DNA of 64,000 nucleotides from an uncultured Pelagibacteraceae bacterium (GCA_902569735.1 CACFVE010000003.1:1-64000); one strand, 5' to 3'; numbered from the stretch's first letter, positions 29,948 to 40,895 are shown. The notes: a model not told the origin generated them from the sequence alone. Numbers and translations: made by a program.

Positions 29948-31225
29948 TCATACACTAATTTTTGGTAACGAGTCAAATGATGCTGTATCTATTTTTGAGG
30001 AATATTTTCTTCTCATTTTCCAGGTATTGTTTATTCCTGCTTGAGCAATGCTAATAGCATTTCTTCCATATTTAGCATTCGTAAAATCTATTGCTTTCAT
30101 TAATGTATGGGATCTATCTTCCATAATTGGTGCCAATAAATTAAATTCTTTTTCACTACTATCATCCAATTTAGATAAAATAATCCCGGCTTTTTGATAA
30201 AAATAGCCATATTTATATATCTTTTTTAATCCATTAATCGACTCTTTTACTAATTCTAAACTATTGCTTGTGGCAATCGGCAAATCAATAGTAATGGAGT
30301 TTGAATAATATTTTCTGTTTTTGTCAAAAGGACTTGTTCTTATAAACACTGTTATTGCCTTTGTTGTTTGTTTATCTGTTCTAATTTTTTCTGCTGCATT
30401 TAAACAATGGGTTGTTATAGACTCCCTTAGCTTTTCTATACTTGTCACTTTTTTTCCAAACGATCTAGATACACAACAACTTTTTCTTTTTGTTTCTTGT
30501 GTTTCTAAATCAATGCAAGGAACTCCTCTTAATTCCATTACCGTTTTAGCACCTAAAACATTGGTGCTCTTTTTTACCCATGTATTAGAAATATTCTTTA
30601 ATTTATAAGCGTTATCAACTCCATTTTTTTTATACAATTTTGACAACTGCTTACCTACCCCCCATACATCTCCTACATCAAAATCTTTTAACATATCATC
30701 GACATTTTCTTTTAAAAATATTACACCTGCCTTATTTTTTTTTGCTATATGATTTGCAACTTTACTTAGGGTTTTTGTACTTGAAATTCCTACGCTAGTC
30801 GGTATTCCCGTCCATTTTAAAACTCGATCTCTTATCTTCTTTCCATATTCTTCAACGTCATCATCCTTTATATATGATAAATCTAAAAATGCTTCATCTA
30901 TTGAATAAATTTCAATTTTATTAGAAAATCCTTTCAACACTTTCATTACTCTTCTAGAAAGATCTCCATATAATGAATAATTTGAAGAAAATATCTGAAC
31001 ATTGTTTTTTTTAACCAAATCTTTAACTTTAAAATATGGTTCACCCATCTTAATTCCAATCTTTTTTGCTTCTACAGATCTTGATATTACGCATCCATCA
31101 TTATTCGACAATACAACAACTGGTACATTTTGAATTTTTGGATTGAATAATCTTTCGCATGAAACATAAAAGGAATTACAGTCAATTAGTGCAACTTTTT
31201 TTTTACTGCTGTTTGTGAATGACAT
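29948..31225 (-). CDS. umuC: Y-family DNA polymerase V catalytic subunit UmuC
   Basis: VALIDCNSFYVSCERLFNPKIQNVPVVVLSNNDGCVISRSVEAKKIGIKMGEPYF, IEIYSIDEAFLDL, GIPTSVGISSTKTLSKVANHIAKK. Confidence 0.96.
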   Translation of the reverse strand: MSFTNSSKKKVALIDCNSFYVSCERLFNPKIQNVPVVVLSNNDGCVISRSVEAKKIGIKMGEPYFKVKDLVKKNNVQIFSSNYSLYGDLSRRVMKVLKGFSNKIEIYSIDEAFLDLSYIKDDDVEEYGKKIRDRVLKWTGIPTSVGISSTKTLSKVANHIAKKNKAGVIFLKENVDDMLKDFDVGDVWGVGKQLSKLYKKNGVDNAYKLKNISNTWVKKSTNVLGAKTVMELRGVPCIDLETQETKRKSCCVSRSFGKKVTSIEKLRESITTHCLNAAEKIRTDKQTTKAITVFIRTSPFDKNRKYYSNSITIDLPIATSNSLELVKESINGLKKIYKYGYFYQKAGIILSKLDDSSEKEFNLLAPIMEDRSHTLMKAIDFTNAKYGRNAISIAQAGINNTWKMRRKYSSKIDTASFDSLPKISV

Positions 31226-31598
31226 ATGTCACTACTCCCCAAATTATTATTTCTGGATTATCTGTTAAGTTAATTTTGTCTGATGTATTTTTTGATCCAG
31301 ATGTTAAATAATTATCTCCCCTGCTTTTAATTAGTGTTTTAACAACAAGCTCTTCATTAATATTTGCTATAACTGTTGAAAAATTCTTTGGATTTAAACT
31401 TTTATCGACTATCAATAAATCTTCATCGTATATTCCAACATCGGTCATAGATTTGCCTTGCACTCTTATAATAAAAGTAGCTGGAGCATTTGTTATTAGA
31501 TGTGAATTTAGATCTATGTCATCTTCAATATAATCAGTGGCTGGAGAAGGAAAGCCTGCTCCCACTTTGTGTAAATAAAAAGGTATTGTTAGCTTCAT
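31203..31598 (-). CDS. umuD: UmuD-like S24 autoprotease subunit
   Basis: VGAGFPSPATDYIEDDIDLNSHLI...FIIRVQGKSMTDVGIYDEDLLIVD...EELVVKTLI: Ser/Lys dyad and Ala-Gly cleavage site; overlaps umuC. Confidence 0.92.
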   Translation of the reverse strand: MKLTIPFYLHKVGAGFPSPATDYIEDDIDLNSHLITNAPATFIIRVQGKSMTDVGIYDEDLLIVDKSLNPKNFSTVIANINEELVVKTLIKSRGDNYLTSGSKNTSDKINLTDNPEIIIWGVVTYVIHKQQ

Positions 31599-31602
31599 AA
31601 AT

Positions 31603-31617
31603 GTTCTTGTTTTGTTC
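31603..31617 (-). promoter_or_regulatory. candidate SOS box GTTC-N7-GTTC upstream of umuDC
   Basis: + strand GTTCTTGTTTTGTTC at 31603-31617, exact match to the alphaproteobacterial LexA operator consensus, 4 nt upstream of the umuD start codon. Confidence 0.75.
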
Positions 31618-31722
31618 TTTATAGATGGTAAACTACCCTTTAGTCAACCTTTTTAATTTTAATTATTAAAGTGGGTCAAATTGCAATTCGAAAAAAATTA
31701 TTAGATTGGTTAATAAGATAAT

Positions 31723-32493
31723 GTGATTAAAAAAATATTTTCTATATTATTAATAGTATTTTCTATAACAAACCTTCAAGCGGCGTCAAAATTAGACGAA
31801 ATCAAACAAAATGGTGAACTAAGAGTTGGTACGACGGGTGATTGGGATCCAATGACAATGAAAGATCCAGCTACCAACAAGTACAAAGGGTTTGATATTG
31901 ACGTGATGAATGAACTTGCTAAAGATTTGGGAGTAAAAGTGAAATTTGTTCCAGCCGAGTGGAAAACAATAGTTGCAGGAATAACAGCAGACAGATACGA
32001 CATTTCCACTAGTGTTACAAAAACCCCAAAAAGAGCTGAAGTTGCAGGATTTACAGCAACTTATTACAAGTATGGAACAGTTCCTTTAGTACTAAAAAAA
32101 AATTTAAAAAAATTCTCAACTTGGGACTCATTGAATAGTAATAAAGTAACAATAGCTACAACATTAGGTACATCACAAGAAGAGAAAGCAAAAGAATTTT
32201 TTCCAAAATCTAAACTTAAATCAGTAGAAGCACCTGCAAGAGATTTTCAAGAAGTTCTCGCAGGTAGAGCTGATGGCAATATTACTAGTTCAACAGAGGC
32301 TAATAAATTAATAATTAAGTATCCTCAATTAGCAATTGTACCAGACGGAGAAAAAAATCCAGCTTTCCTAGCCATGATGGTTCCTAAAGGAGATAAAGTT
32401 TGGAATAATTACGTAAGTGACTGGATTAAAAAGAAACAATCATCTGGATTTTTTACTACATTGTTAGCTAAGTATAATCTAAAAAGCTTATAA
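31723..32493 (+). CDS. amino-acid-type ABC transporter substrate-binding protein (SBP family 3)
   Basis: Signal peptide; [72 protein letters not shown]. Confidence 0.9.
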   Translation: MIKKIFSILLIVFSITNLQAASKLDEIKQNGELRVGTTGDWDPMTMKDPATNKYKGFDIDVMNELAKDLGVKVKFVPAEWKTIVAGITADRYDISTSVTKTPKRAEVAGFTATYYKYGTVPLVLKKNLKKFSTWDSLNSNKVTIATTLGTSQEEKAKEFFPKSKLKSVEAPARDFQEVLAGRADGNITSSTEANKLIIKYPQLAIVPDGEKNPAFLAMMVPKGDKVWNNYVSDWIKKKQSSGFFTTLLAKYNLKSL

Positions 32494-32534
32494 TTTAAGT
32501 TCCAATACTATCTATTTACAAATATAATCTAGAG

Positions 32535-33269
32535 GTGAAATTTTTAAAATTTTCCATATTATTTTTTTTTCTGCAAGGATGTAGTTCTAACTATGAATGG
32601 GGTTGGTATATACTCAGTCCTGACAATGTTGAAGGTCTAACAAATCTCAAATTTTTAATTAGTGGTATCACAACTACAATTTATATATCAGTTGTTTCAA
32701 TTATTTTGGCTATGATTATCGGTTTGATAGTTGCTTTACCTTCTCTTTCAAACAGTAAATTTCTCAGTTACTTTAATATAGCTTATGTAGAAATTGTAAG
32801 AGCTATACCATTATTAGTATTAATACTTTGGATCTATTATGGTCTTCCCATTATGTTAGGCATAAGCTTCTCACCTTTTGTATCGGGTATAATTGCTTTA
32901 ACAATTAGCGAGAGTGCTTTCCAAGCAGAAATTTTCAGAGCAGGAATTAACTCAATTAACAAAGGTCAACATGAAGTATCTGAATCTCTTGGCATGGGTT
33001 TTTGGAAAAAGATGAGATTTGTAATCCTACCTCAAGCTATTAAAGTTGTATTACCTGCTATGGGTAATCAATTTGTTTATGTTTTGAAAATGTCCTCATT
33101 GGTATCAATCATTGGTATTGCAGATTTAACAAGAAAAGCTAATGAACTAGTTACCACAACTTATAGACCTCTCGAAATCTATACTTTCCTTATTTTAGAG
33201 TACTTAATATTAATACTAGTCGTTTCTTTTTTTGTTAGAAAATTAGAAAATAAATTAAAATACAAATAA
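32535..33269 (+). CDS. amino-acid-type ABC transporter permease (HisM family)
   Basis: GITTTIYISVVSIILAMIIGLIVALP, EIVRAIPLLVLILWIYYGLP, ESAFQAEIFRAGINSINKGQHEVSESLGMGFWKKMRFVILPQAIKVVLPAMGNQFV. Confidence 0.93.
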   Translation: MKFLKFSILFFFLQGCSSNYEWGWYILSPDNVEGLTNLKFLISGITTTIYISVVSIILAMIIGLIVALPSLSNSKFLSYFNIAYVEIVRAIPLLVLILWIYYGLPIMLGISFSPFVSGIIALTISESAFQAEIFRAGINSINKGQHEVSESLGMGFWKKMRFVILPQAIKVVLPAMGNQFVYVLKMSSLVSIIGIADLTRKANELVTTTYRPLEIYTFLILEYLILILVVSFFVRKLENKLKYK

Positions 33270-34616
33270 TTTTTTGAATGATATTTTGAATACTCTTTTT
33301 AAGAAAAATGGAACAAATGTTAACACAACTAATCCCATTGCCCAATTAGTGATCATTATAGTATAAAAAATATCCTGATATTCTCCGTTCTTTATGTTGA
33401 TCACATACCATAAAGACATAAATGGTATTAAAGTAAGTCTCAGTATCGTCATATACAAACTATATGTAGGTCTCTTGAGAGCTTGAAATAAAGCTGAGGT
33501 GATAAAAAAGACTGGATAAACAGGACCTATTAATGCAGCAACTTGCAAATAAAGAGCTCCACTTTCAATTACTTGAGGATCGTTTGTAAAAAAAGATATA
33601 ATTAATTCAGAGGTCAAATAGATAAAAATACCAGCTAAAACCATAAATCCCGAACCAAACATTAATGCTTTTCCGTAAACTTCTTGGACCCTAACATAGT
33701 ATTTTGCTCCAAAATTTTGACCAGCTATTGATAAAACTGCGGTATTTAATCCTATAACTGGTAACAATAAAACTTGTTCAATTCTTACAGCAGTACCATA
33801 ACCCGCTGTTGCTAATTCACCAAACTGACCCACAAAATAGAAAATATTAAATACTCCAAACATAATCATTAGCATTGTGAACATTATTGGAACTGATTGT
33901 TTAAAAAGTGTACTGATATAGTCTATCTTTGGTTTAAAACACTCTAACTTTAGATATCTTTTTAATTTGCAACAATAAACTTTATTGGCTAAATAGATTA
34001 GTCCTATGAATTGAGATACTAATGTGGCAATCGCTAAACCGGCTATACCAAAGGCAGGTATAAATCCATAACCAAAAATAAATAGAGGATTAAGAAATAT
34101 GTTTAAAAAAAAAGTGAATATTAAAACATTTCTATAACTTTTTGTATCACCTTGCGCATTGAGAGTTCCATTCAATGATAATTGAATTAATACAATAATA
34201 GCACCAAAAAATATAATATCTAAATATTCTCGTGTTAAAATAATACTAGACTCACTTGAACCCATAATTCTTAAAAGTTCATCTGAAAAATTTAAGCCAA
34301 ATAGTGTTACAAAAATAGATATAGCTATTGCAAAAACTATGGATTGGGCAACATACATAGATGCCTTTTTTTCTTCCTTAGCCCCAATAGAATTGCTTAT
34401 TAGCGCAGTTGTCCCTGCCCCAATACCAACTGCTACGGCTATAGCTATGAAATATATTGGCCATGATTTTGCTATTGCTGCTAGAGCCTCAGGAGAAATC
34501 CTTCCAGCAAAATAAGTATCAACTAAATTATAAAATGTTTGAAATAAAGAACCCGTACTAGCAGGTATTGTAACTTTTCTTAATAATGACCAAATTGAGT
34601 CTTTAGTTAAATTCAT
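33255..34616 (-). CDS. MATE family efflux transporter
   Basis: ITIPASTGSLFQTFYNLVDTYFAGRISPEALAAIAKSWPI, NGTLNAQGDTKSYRN, LPVIGLNTAVLSIAGQNFGA. Confidence 0.93.
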   Translation of the reverse strand: MNLTKDSIWSLLRKVTIPASTGSLFQTFYNLVDTYFAGRISPEALAAIAKSWPIYFIAIAVAVGIGAGTTALISNSIGAKEEKKASMYVAQSIVFAIAISIFVTLFGLNFSDELLRIMGSSESSIILTREYLDIIFFGAIIVLIQLSLNGTLNAQGDTKSYRNVLIFTFFLNIFLNPLFIFGYGFIPAFGIAGLAIATLVSQFIGLIYLANKVYCCKLKRYLKLECFKPKIDYISTLFKQSVPIMFTMLMIMFGVFNIFYFVGQFGELATAGYGTAVRIEQVLLLPVIGLNTAVLSIAGQNFGAKYYVRVQEVYGKALMFGSGFMVLAGIFIYLTSELIISFFTNDPQVIESGALYLQVAALIGPVYPVFFITSALFQALKRPTYSLYMTILRLTLIPFMSLWYVINIKNGEYQDIFYTIMITNWAMGLVVLTFVPFFLKRVFKISFKKLFVF

Positions 34617-34631
34617 AAGAGAGATAATTTG

Positions 34632-35534
34632 CTAAAATTCTTTCTGAAATATATATTTTTTACCAGATCTTTTAGCAAAGTCTATCTGCTTCTGTCTCAT
34701 TCTAAATCGAGTTATTTGGTCACTTGTTAACTTGTCTTTACATCGATTGCAGGAAACACCTTCCTCATATTTTTTAGACTTTTTATCTTTAAGAGATATC
34801 GGGCTTCTGCAGCCGCTACAAATTATGTAAGTTCCTATTACCAAATCATGTTTAACTGAAACTCTATTGTCAAAAACAAAACATTCGCCCTTCCACATGC
34901 TATTCTTCTTCTTAATTTTTTTTAAGTAGTTCAAGATACCACCTTTTAATTGAAAGATGTTTTTAAAACCTTTTTTCTCTAAATAAATAGAAGCCTTTTC
35001 GCATCTTATTCCTCCAGTACAAAACATAGCTAATGGTTTTTGTTTATTAAGTTTATTTAAATATTTTGGAAATTCTCTAAAATTTTTCACTTTTGGATTT
35101 ATTGCTCTCTTAAAAGTGCCTACTTCGTATTCAAAAGGTTTTCTAGCATCCAGAACAAAAGTCTTTTTATTTTTGATAAGTTTATTCCAATCTGTAGGAT
35201 CTATATGGTTGTTATTCTTATTTTTTGAGGATACATAAATTCCCATTGGAACAACCTCATTTTTAATCTTAATTTTAGGTCTATGAAAAGGCTGAAATTT
35301 ACTTTTGGATATATTTTCGCTATCAAAATTTTGAATCTTTAATAAGTTTTTAATCCTCTTTTTAATAATATTAAGATTCTTATTTTTTCCAGCAATAGTT
35401 CCGTTTAATCCTTCTTTTGAGATAATTATTGTTCCTCTTATATTTAGTTTCTTTAAATAATTTTGAAGAATAATTTTATTTTTTTTTAGAGAATAAAGTT
35501 TCTTAAATTTATAAAATCCAAATACATTAAACAT
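34632..35534 (-). CDS. trhO: tRNA uridine(34) hydroxylase / rhodanese-like protein TrhO
   Basis: IRGTIIISKEGLNGTIAG, FVLDARKPFEYEVGTFKRAINP, MFCTGGIRCEKASIYLEKKGF, CSGCRSPIS. Confidence 0.92.
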   Translation of the reverse strand: MFNVFGFYKFKKLYSLKKNKIILQNYLKKLNIRGTIIISKEGLNGTIAGKNKNLNIIKKRIKNLLKIQNFDSENISKSKFQPFHRPKIKIKNEVVPMGIYVSSKNKNNNHIDPTDWNKLIKNKKTFVLDARKPFEYEVGTFKRAINPKVKNFREFPKYLNKLNKQKPLAMFCTGGIRCEKASIYLEKKGFKNIFQLKGGILNYLKKIKKKNSMWKGECFVFDNRVSVKHDLVIGTYIICSGCRSPISLKDKKSKKYEEGVSCNRCKDKLTSDQITRFRMRQKQIDFAKRSGKKYIFQKEF

Positions 35535-36187
35535 TATTGCCTTTCACATATAGTAAAACCATCTCCTAAAGGAAGAATTGTTTTTTTGGTTCTATTATCA
35601 TTTTTAACATATTTATTAAACTCTCTAATTATATTAGTGAATTTATCATCTTTTTTTTTATCAGCTACATCTCCATTCCATAAAACATTATCTATAATAA
35701 TTAAACCTCCAGTATTAACTAATTCAACAGAAAGATCATAATATTTCTTATAGTTTTCTTTGTCTGCATCAATAAAAATTAAGTCAAAGTTATCACCAGT
35801 TGATTTTATTTCTTTTAAACTTTCTAATGCTGGTTTTATCATTTGTTTAATTTTTTTTTCATTTGCTTTTTCATAAAATTTTTTTGCTAATTTACTAAAT
35901 TCATCATTTTTATCCAAGCTAACTAAAATACCATCATTGGGTAAAGCTAAAGCCATTGAGAGAGCACTAAAACCAGTAAAGCTCCCTATCTCTAATATCT
36001 TTTTAATGTGTGAAAATTTTATTAATGTTTGTAGAAATTGTGCTTGAGAAATTGAAATTTGTAATTTTTTTTGATCTCCTAAATTATTATTATAGTTAAT
36101 TATTTCTCTCTGAACGTTAGTTAAATCTTCTGAATGATCAATAATGTATTTTTCTAAATTATCAGTTAAATTTAAATTTTTAGGCAC
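35534..36187 (-). CDS. O-methyltransferase (caffeoyl-CoA OMT-like)
   Basis: KKILEIGSFTGFSALSMALALP, FDLIFIDADKENYKKYYDLSVELVNTGGLIIIDNVLWNGDV. Confidence 0.92.
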   Translation of the reverse strand: MPKNLNLTDNLEKYIIDHSEDLTNVQREIINYNNNLGDQKKLQISISQAQFLQTLIKFSHIKKILEIGSFTGFSALSMALALPNDGILVSLDKNDEFSKLAKKFYEKANEKKIKQMIKPALESLKEIKSTGDNFDLIFIDADKENYKKYYDLSVELVNTGGLIIIDNVLWNGDVADKKKDDKFTNIIREFNKYVKNDNRTKKTILPLGDGFTICERQ

Positions 36188-36189
36188 AA

Positions 36190-37668
36190 TTAACTTTTTA
36201 AAAGTTTTTTTAAAATTTCATTCACTAATTGAGGATTAGCTTTTCCGCTTGAAACTTTCATTACCTCTCCAACAAAAAAACCAAATAATTTCTCTTTACC
36301 TGCTTTATATTGTTCAACTATATCTTTATTTTTAGATAAAATTTCAGTTATCATCATTTCCAATTTTTTAGGATCACTTTGTTGTTTCATCCCTTTTGAT
36401 TCTATTATTTTTTTTGGATTATCACCGCTCTCAACCATAATTTCGAAAACATCTTTTCCTATTCTTCCTGAAATTACACCTGATTTAATTGATTGAATTA
36501 AGTCAGCAAAGTTTTTAGTAGAAATAGGTGAATCGGATATACTAACTCCTTTATCATTTAACATTGCAAAAAGATCTCCAATCATCCATGTTGCGGCAAG
36601 TTTTTTATCTGATAATTTTGCAACTTCTTCATAATAATCTGAAATCTCTTTTTCAGAAACTAGTACGTTAGCTTCGTATAAGCTAAGCCCATAATCTTTA
36701 ATAAATCTCTCTTTTTTTTTATCAGGCAACTCAGGCAAGGATTTTTTTAAATCATCAATTAACTTTTGATCAAGTTTTAAAGGCAATAAATCAGGATCAG
36801 GAAAATACCTGTAATCATGAGCATCTTCTTTTGATCTCATAGATCTTGTTTGATTTTTTTTAGTATCAAAAAGTCTTGTTTCTTGATTTATCTCTTTACC
36901 TTGATCTAATAATTCAACTTGTCTGCTAGCTTCATACTCAATAGCCATTTGCATAAACTTAATTGAATTTACATTTTTAATCTCACATCGTGTTCCAAAT
37001 TTTTTATCTCCTATTTTTCTTACTGATATATTTACATCAGCTCTTAATGATCCTTCTTGCATGTTACCATCACAAGTACCTAAGTATCTCATTATAGTTC
37101 TTAATTTTTTTATATAAGCATTTACCTCTTCAGGAGATCTAAGATCAGGCTTGCTAACAATTTCCATAAGAGCAATTCCAGAACGATTTAAATCTACATA
37201 AGTGTTTGAAGGATCTATATCGTGAATGCTTTTACCTGCATCTTGTTCTAAATGAAGTCTTTCTATAGTGATTTCTTTTGTTCCATATGGCATATCTAAT
37301 AAAACCTTGCCTTCACCAACAATTGGATTTTTATATTGTGAAATTTGATAACCTTGAGGTAAATCTGCATAAAAATAGTTTTTCCTATCAAAGACTGAGT
37401 AATTATTAATTTTTGCGTTTAAACCTAGACCAGTTCTAACTGCTTGTTTTATACATTCTTCATTAATTACTGGCAACATTCCAGGAAAAGCTGAGTCAAT
37501 TAAACTAACTTGATCATTTGGATCACCTCCAAACTTAGTTGATGAGCTAGAAAAAAGTTTAGAATTTGAAAGGACTTGAGCATGTACTTCTAGTCCAATA
37601 ATTACTTCGTACTTACTTTTCTTTCCATTAATAAAATAATCAAATTTTTCTTTACTCATGACCACCAC
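36190..37668 (-). CDS. gatB: aspartyl/glutamyl-tRNA amidotransferase subunit B
   Basis: [65 protein letters not shown]. Confidence 0.97.
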   Translation of the reverse strand: MVVMSKEKFDYFINGKKSKYEVIIGLEVHAQVLSNSKLFSSSSTKFGGDPNDQVSLIDSAFPGMLPVINEECIKQAVRTGLGLNAKINNYSVFDRKNYFYADLPQGYQISQYKNPIVGEGKVLLDMPYGTKEITIERLHLEQDAGKSIHDIDPSNTYVDLNRSGIALMEIVSKPDLRSPEEVNAYIKKLRTIMRYLGTCDGNMQEGSLRADVNISVRKIGDKKFGTRCEIKNVNSIKFMQMAIEYEASRQVELLDQGKEINQETRLFDTKKNQTRSMRSKEDAHDYRYFPDPDLLPLKLDQKLIDDLKKSLPELPDKKKERFIKDYGLSLYEANVLVSEKEISDYYEEVAKLSDKKLAATWMIGDLFAMLNDKGVSISDSPISTKNFADLIQSIKSGVISGRIGKDVFEIMVESGDNPKKIIESKGMKQQSDPKKLEMMITEILSKNKDIVEQYKAGKEKLFGFFVGEVMKVSSGKANPQLVNEILKKLLKS

Positions 37669-39113
37669 TTTTTAATTTGATTTTTAAACCCACAATTTTT
37701 TTCGAATGCATATCCTACATTCAGTATTTTTTGCTCATCTAAAGTGTTGCCTATTAATTGTAGTCCTAAAGGATACCCTTTTTTATCTAATCCTGCAGGT
37801 AATGATAAAGCTGGTAGCCCAGCCAAGTTTACTGGAACTGTAAAAATATCATTTAAATACATTGATACTGGATCATTAGTTTTTTCACCTATCTTAAATG
37901 CAGAGCTTGGGGTAGACGGCGTAAGAATTGCATCAACTTTTGTAAAATTATCATCAAAATCTTTTTTTATCAATTTTCTGACTTTTTGAGCTTTTAAATA
38001 ATAAGCATCGTAATAACCTGAGGATAAAACATAAGTGCCTATTAATATTCTTCTTTTAACTTCATCTCCAAATCCTTCAGATCTAGTTTGCTCGTACATT
38101 TCTATTAAATCTTTGTCTTTTTTTGATCTATAGCCATAACGTACACCATCGTATCTTGCTAAATTTGAAGAGGCTTCTGCTGGTGCAACTATATAGTAAG
38201 TTGGCAAGGCATATTTGGTATGCGGCAGTGAAATATCTATTAATTGAGCGCCTAAATCTTTTAATATTTTTTTTCCTTTTTCCCATAGTTCATCAATGTC
38301 TTTTGGCATGTTTTCAACTCTATACTCTTTTGGAATACCTATTTTTAATCCCTTAACATTATCTTTTAAATTTTTTGAATAAGATTCTTTTTTCTTATTA
38401 ATTGAAGTTGAGTCTTTTTCATCAAAACCAGACATAGCTTCAAGCATAATTGCGCAATCAGTTACAGTTTTTGTCATTGGTCCTGCTTGATCTAGTGAAG
38501 ATGCAAATGCAACGATACCCCATCTTGAGCATAGTCCATAAGTTGGTTTCAAACCAACTGTACCTGTAAATGAGGCTGGTTGTCTTATAGATCCACCAGT
38601 GTCAGTACCAATTGTTGCAGGGGTTAAATCTGCAGCTAATGCTGAAGAAGATCCACCAGAGGATCCTCCTGGTACTAATTTGTCACCAACAGGATTTATA
38701 ACATTTCCAAAAAAACTTGTTTCATTAGAAGAACCCATAGCAAACTCATCACAATTCAATTTTCCTAGCAAGAAAGCTCCATTATCCCATAAATTTTTTG
38801 TGACAGTTGACTCATACGATGGAATAAAATTATTTAAAATATTACTTCCTGCAGTAGTTTTTGTATTTTCAGTGCAAAATAAATCTTTTACCGCTAAAGG
38901 AATTCCAGGAAGTGTTTGTTCATAGTTAGGCTTGCTATCAAATTTTTTAGCATTTTCCAGAGCTTGATCAAAGGTTGTTGTAACGAAAGCATTAAGTTTT
39001 TTTGCTCCTTCAATATTCTTTATATATGCTTGGGTAAGATCTAATGATGAAATTTCCTTTGATTTAATATTTTCAACAATTTCTTTTAAACTTTTATTGG
39101 TTATTTCACTCAT
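37656..39113 (-). CDS. gatA: glutamyl-tRNA amidotransferase subunit A
   Basis: [72 protein letters not shown]. Confidence 0.98.
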   Translation of the reverse strand: MSEITNKSLKEIVENIKSKEISSLDLTQAYIKNIEGAKKLNAFVTTTFDQALENAKKFDSKPNYEQTLPGIPLAVKDLFCTENTKTTAGSNILNNFIPSYESTVTKNLWDNGAFLLGKLNCDEFAMGSSNETSFFGNVINPVGDKLVPGGSSGGSSSALAADLTPATIGTDTGGSIRQPASFTGTVGLKPTYGLCSRWGIVAFASSLDQAGPMTKTVTDCAIMLEAMSGFDEKDSTSINKKKESYSKNLKDNVKGLKIGIPKEYRVENMPKDIDELWEKGKKILKDLGAQLIDISLPHTKYALPTYYIVAPAEASSNLARYDGVRYGYRSKKDKDLIEMYEQTRSEGFGDEVKRRILIGTYVLSSGYYDAYYLKAQKVRKLIKKDFDDNFTKVDAILTPSTPSSAFKIGEKTNDPVSMYLNDIFTVPVNLAGLPALSLPAGLDKKGYPLGLQLIGNTLDEQKILNVGYAFEKNCGFKNQIKKWWS

Positions 39114-39400
39114 TACTCTACTACCTTTGGTACTACAAAAAACTCTTCATTTTTTTTAGGAGAATTTTTCAAAATTTTTTCTCTTATTTTTCCATCACTT
39201 ATTTGATCTTTTCTAAATCTTAAAGACTCATTTAATATAGATGTTAATGGTTCGACTTTTTCTGTATTTAATTCATTCAATTGCTCAATAAACTTGAAAA
39301 TTGAGTTTAAATCTTTAGTTAGGCTATCTACTTTGGCCTCATCTACTGAAATTCTAGCCAATTTAGCAACATGTTTAATTTTTTCTTTATCTAAGGGCAT
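39113..39400 (-). CDS. gatC: glutamyl-tRNA amidotransferase subunit C
   Basis: [14 protein letters not shown]...[33 protein letters not shown]. Confidence 0.93.
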   Translation of the reverse strand: MPLDKEKIKHVAKLARISVDEAKVDSLTKDLNSIFKFIEQLNELNTEKVEPLTSILNESLRFRKDQISDGKIREKILKNSPKKNEEFFVVPKVVE

Positions 39401-39450
39401 TTGTGAAATAAGTTAATCAAATGTGTTTTATCACAAATTAGGTAAATTTC

Positions 39451-39915
39451 ATGCTTGATATTGAAGTATTTATTGAAAAAATTAAGAAAAAATCCAGGTT
39501 ATTAGGTGTTGATCCAGGTGGCAAAAGAATAGGAATAGCTATTTCAGATGAAAATAAAATTGTAGCCACTCCTTATACTACAATTATCAAAGAAAATTAT
39601 ACTGATATGATTTCTCAAATAAGTAAAATTGTTGAGGAATATAAGATTGATGGAATAGTTGTAGGAAATCCAATTAATATGGATGGGTCAGAAGGCCCTT
39701 CCTCCCAGTCTGCTAAAGATCTTGCTAAAAATATGTCAAAAGATATTACCGAAAATATCACCTTATGGGATGAGAGACTTTCAAGCCAAGGAGCGTTTAA
39801 TTTATCCAATGAATTAGCAATAAATTCATCTAAAAAAGTAAAGAAATTAGATGAAAATTCAGCTCAATTTATCCTTCAAGGCGCATTAGATTATTATCAC
39901 AAAAAAAATACTTGA
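39451..39915 (+). CDS. ruvX: Holliday junction resolvase-like RuvX/YqgF
   Basis: RLLGVDPGGKRIGIAISDENKIVATPYTTI, DGIVVGNPINMDGSEGPSSQSA, LWDERLSSQGA. Confidence 0.92.
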   Translation: MLDIEVFIEKIKKKSRLLGVDPGGKRIGIAISDENKIVATPYTTIIKENYTDMISQISKIVEEYKIDGIVVGNPINMDGSEGPSSQSAKDLAKNMSKDITENITLWDERLSSQGAFNLSNELAINSSKKVKKLDENSAQFILQGALDYYHKKNT

Positions 39916-39941
39916 TATAATACAGTAAAAGGCCTATAGAG

Positions 39942-40895
39942 TTGATTTTAATGGCAACTCTAAAAAAAGTTTCAGCTATTAAAAACGCTCCCAAACATCT
40001 ATTAGGTATTCAAAATTTATCAGTTCAAGAGGCAAAAAACATATTAACTGAGGCAAAAACTTTCATTAAACTAAATAGAAGTAGCTCTAAAAAACTAGAT
40101 CTTTTAAGAGGAAAAACTCAAATTAATTTATTTTTTGAACCATCAACTAGAACTCAAAGTTCATTTGACTTAGCTGGGAAGAGATTAGGTGCTGACGTAA
40201 TGACTATGAATATGAGTAATTCAGCTCTAAAAAAAGGGGAAACTTTGATTGATACTGCGATGACATTAAATGCGATGCATCCAGATTTAATTGTTATAAG
40301 ACATCAAGACTCTGGTGCACCAAACCTTCTTTCACAAAAAGTTAATTGCACTGTAATAAATGCAGGTGATGGAAGAAGAGAACATCCTACTCAAGCACTC
40401 TTAGATGCTTTAACAATAATTAATAGAAAAGGAAACATTGAAGGATTAAAAATTGCAATATGTGGTGACATACTTCATTCAAGAGTAGCAAGATCAAATA
40501 TCTATCTCATGAACATGTTAGGGGCAGAAGTTAATGTTATTGCACCAAAAACTTTAATGCCACATGGAATTGAAAAATTAGGAGTCAAAGCTTTTACAGA
40601 TATGAAAAAAGGATTAGATGGCTGCGATATAGTTATGATGTTGAGATTGCAAAATGAAAGAATGCAAGGATCGTTTCTTCCGTCAAAAAGAGAATATTAT
40701 GAATTTTTTGGATTAACTCCTGAAAAACTTAAATTTGCTAACAAGGATGCATTGCTTATGCATCCAGGTCCGATGAATAGAGGTGTAGAGATTGATACAA
40801 AATTAGCTGACGACATTAATGTTAGTCTTGTAAAAGAACAAGTTGAATTAGGAGTGGCGGTCAGGATGGCATGTTTAAAATTATATTGTAAATAA
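39942..40895 (+). CDS. pyrB: aspartate carbamoyltransferase catalytic subunit
   Basis: [71 protein letters not shown]. Confidence 0.97.
   Translation: MILMATLKKVSAIKNAPKHLLGIQNLSVQEAKNILTEAKTFIKLNRSSSKKLDLLRGKTQINLFFEPSTRTQSSFDLAGKRLGADVMTMNMSNSALKKGETLIDTAMTLNAMHPDLIVIRHQDSGAPNLLSQKVNCTVINAGDGRREHPTQALLDALTIINRKGNIEGLKIAICGDILHSRVARSNIYLMNMLGAEVNVIAPKTLMPHGIEKLGVKAFTDMKKGLDGCDIVMMLRLQNERMQGSFLPSKREYYEFFGLTPEKLKFANKDALLMHPGPMNRGVEIDTKLADDINVSLVKEQVELGVAVRMACLKLYCK

Noticed and set aside
31620-31722. Possible riboswitch upstream of the ABC binding protein
   Set aside because: AT-rich spacer between umuD and the binding protein shows no recognisable aptamer core; likely just promoter sequence.
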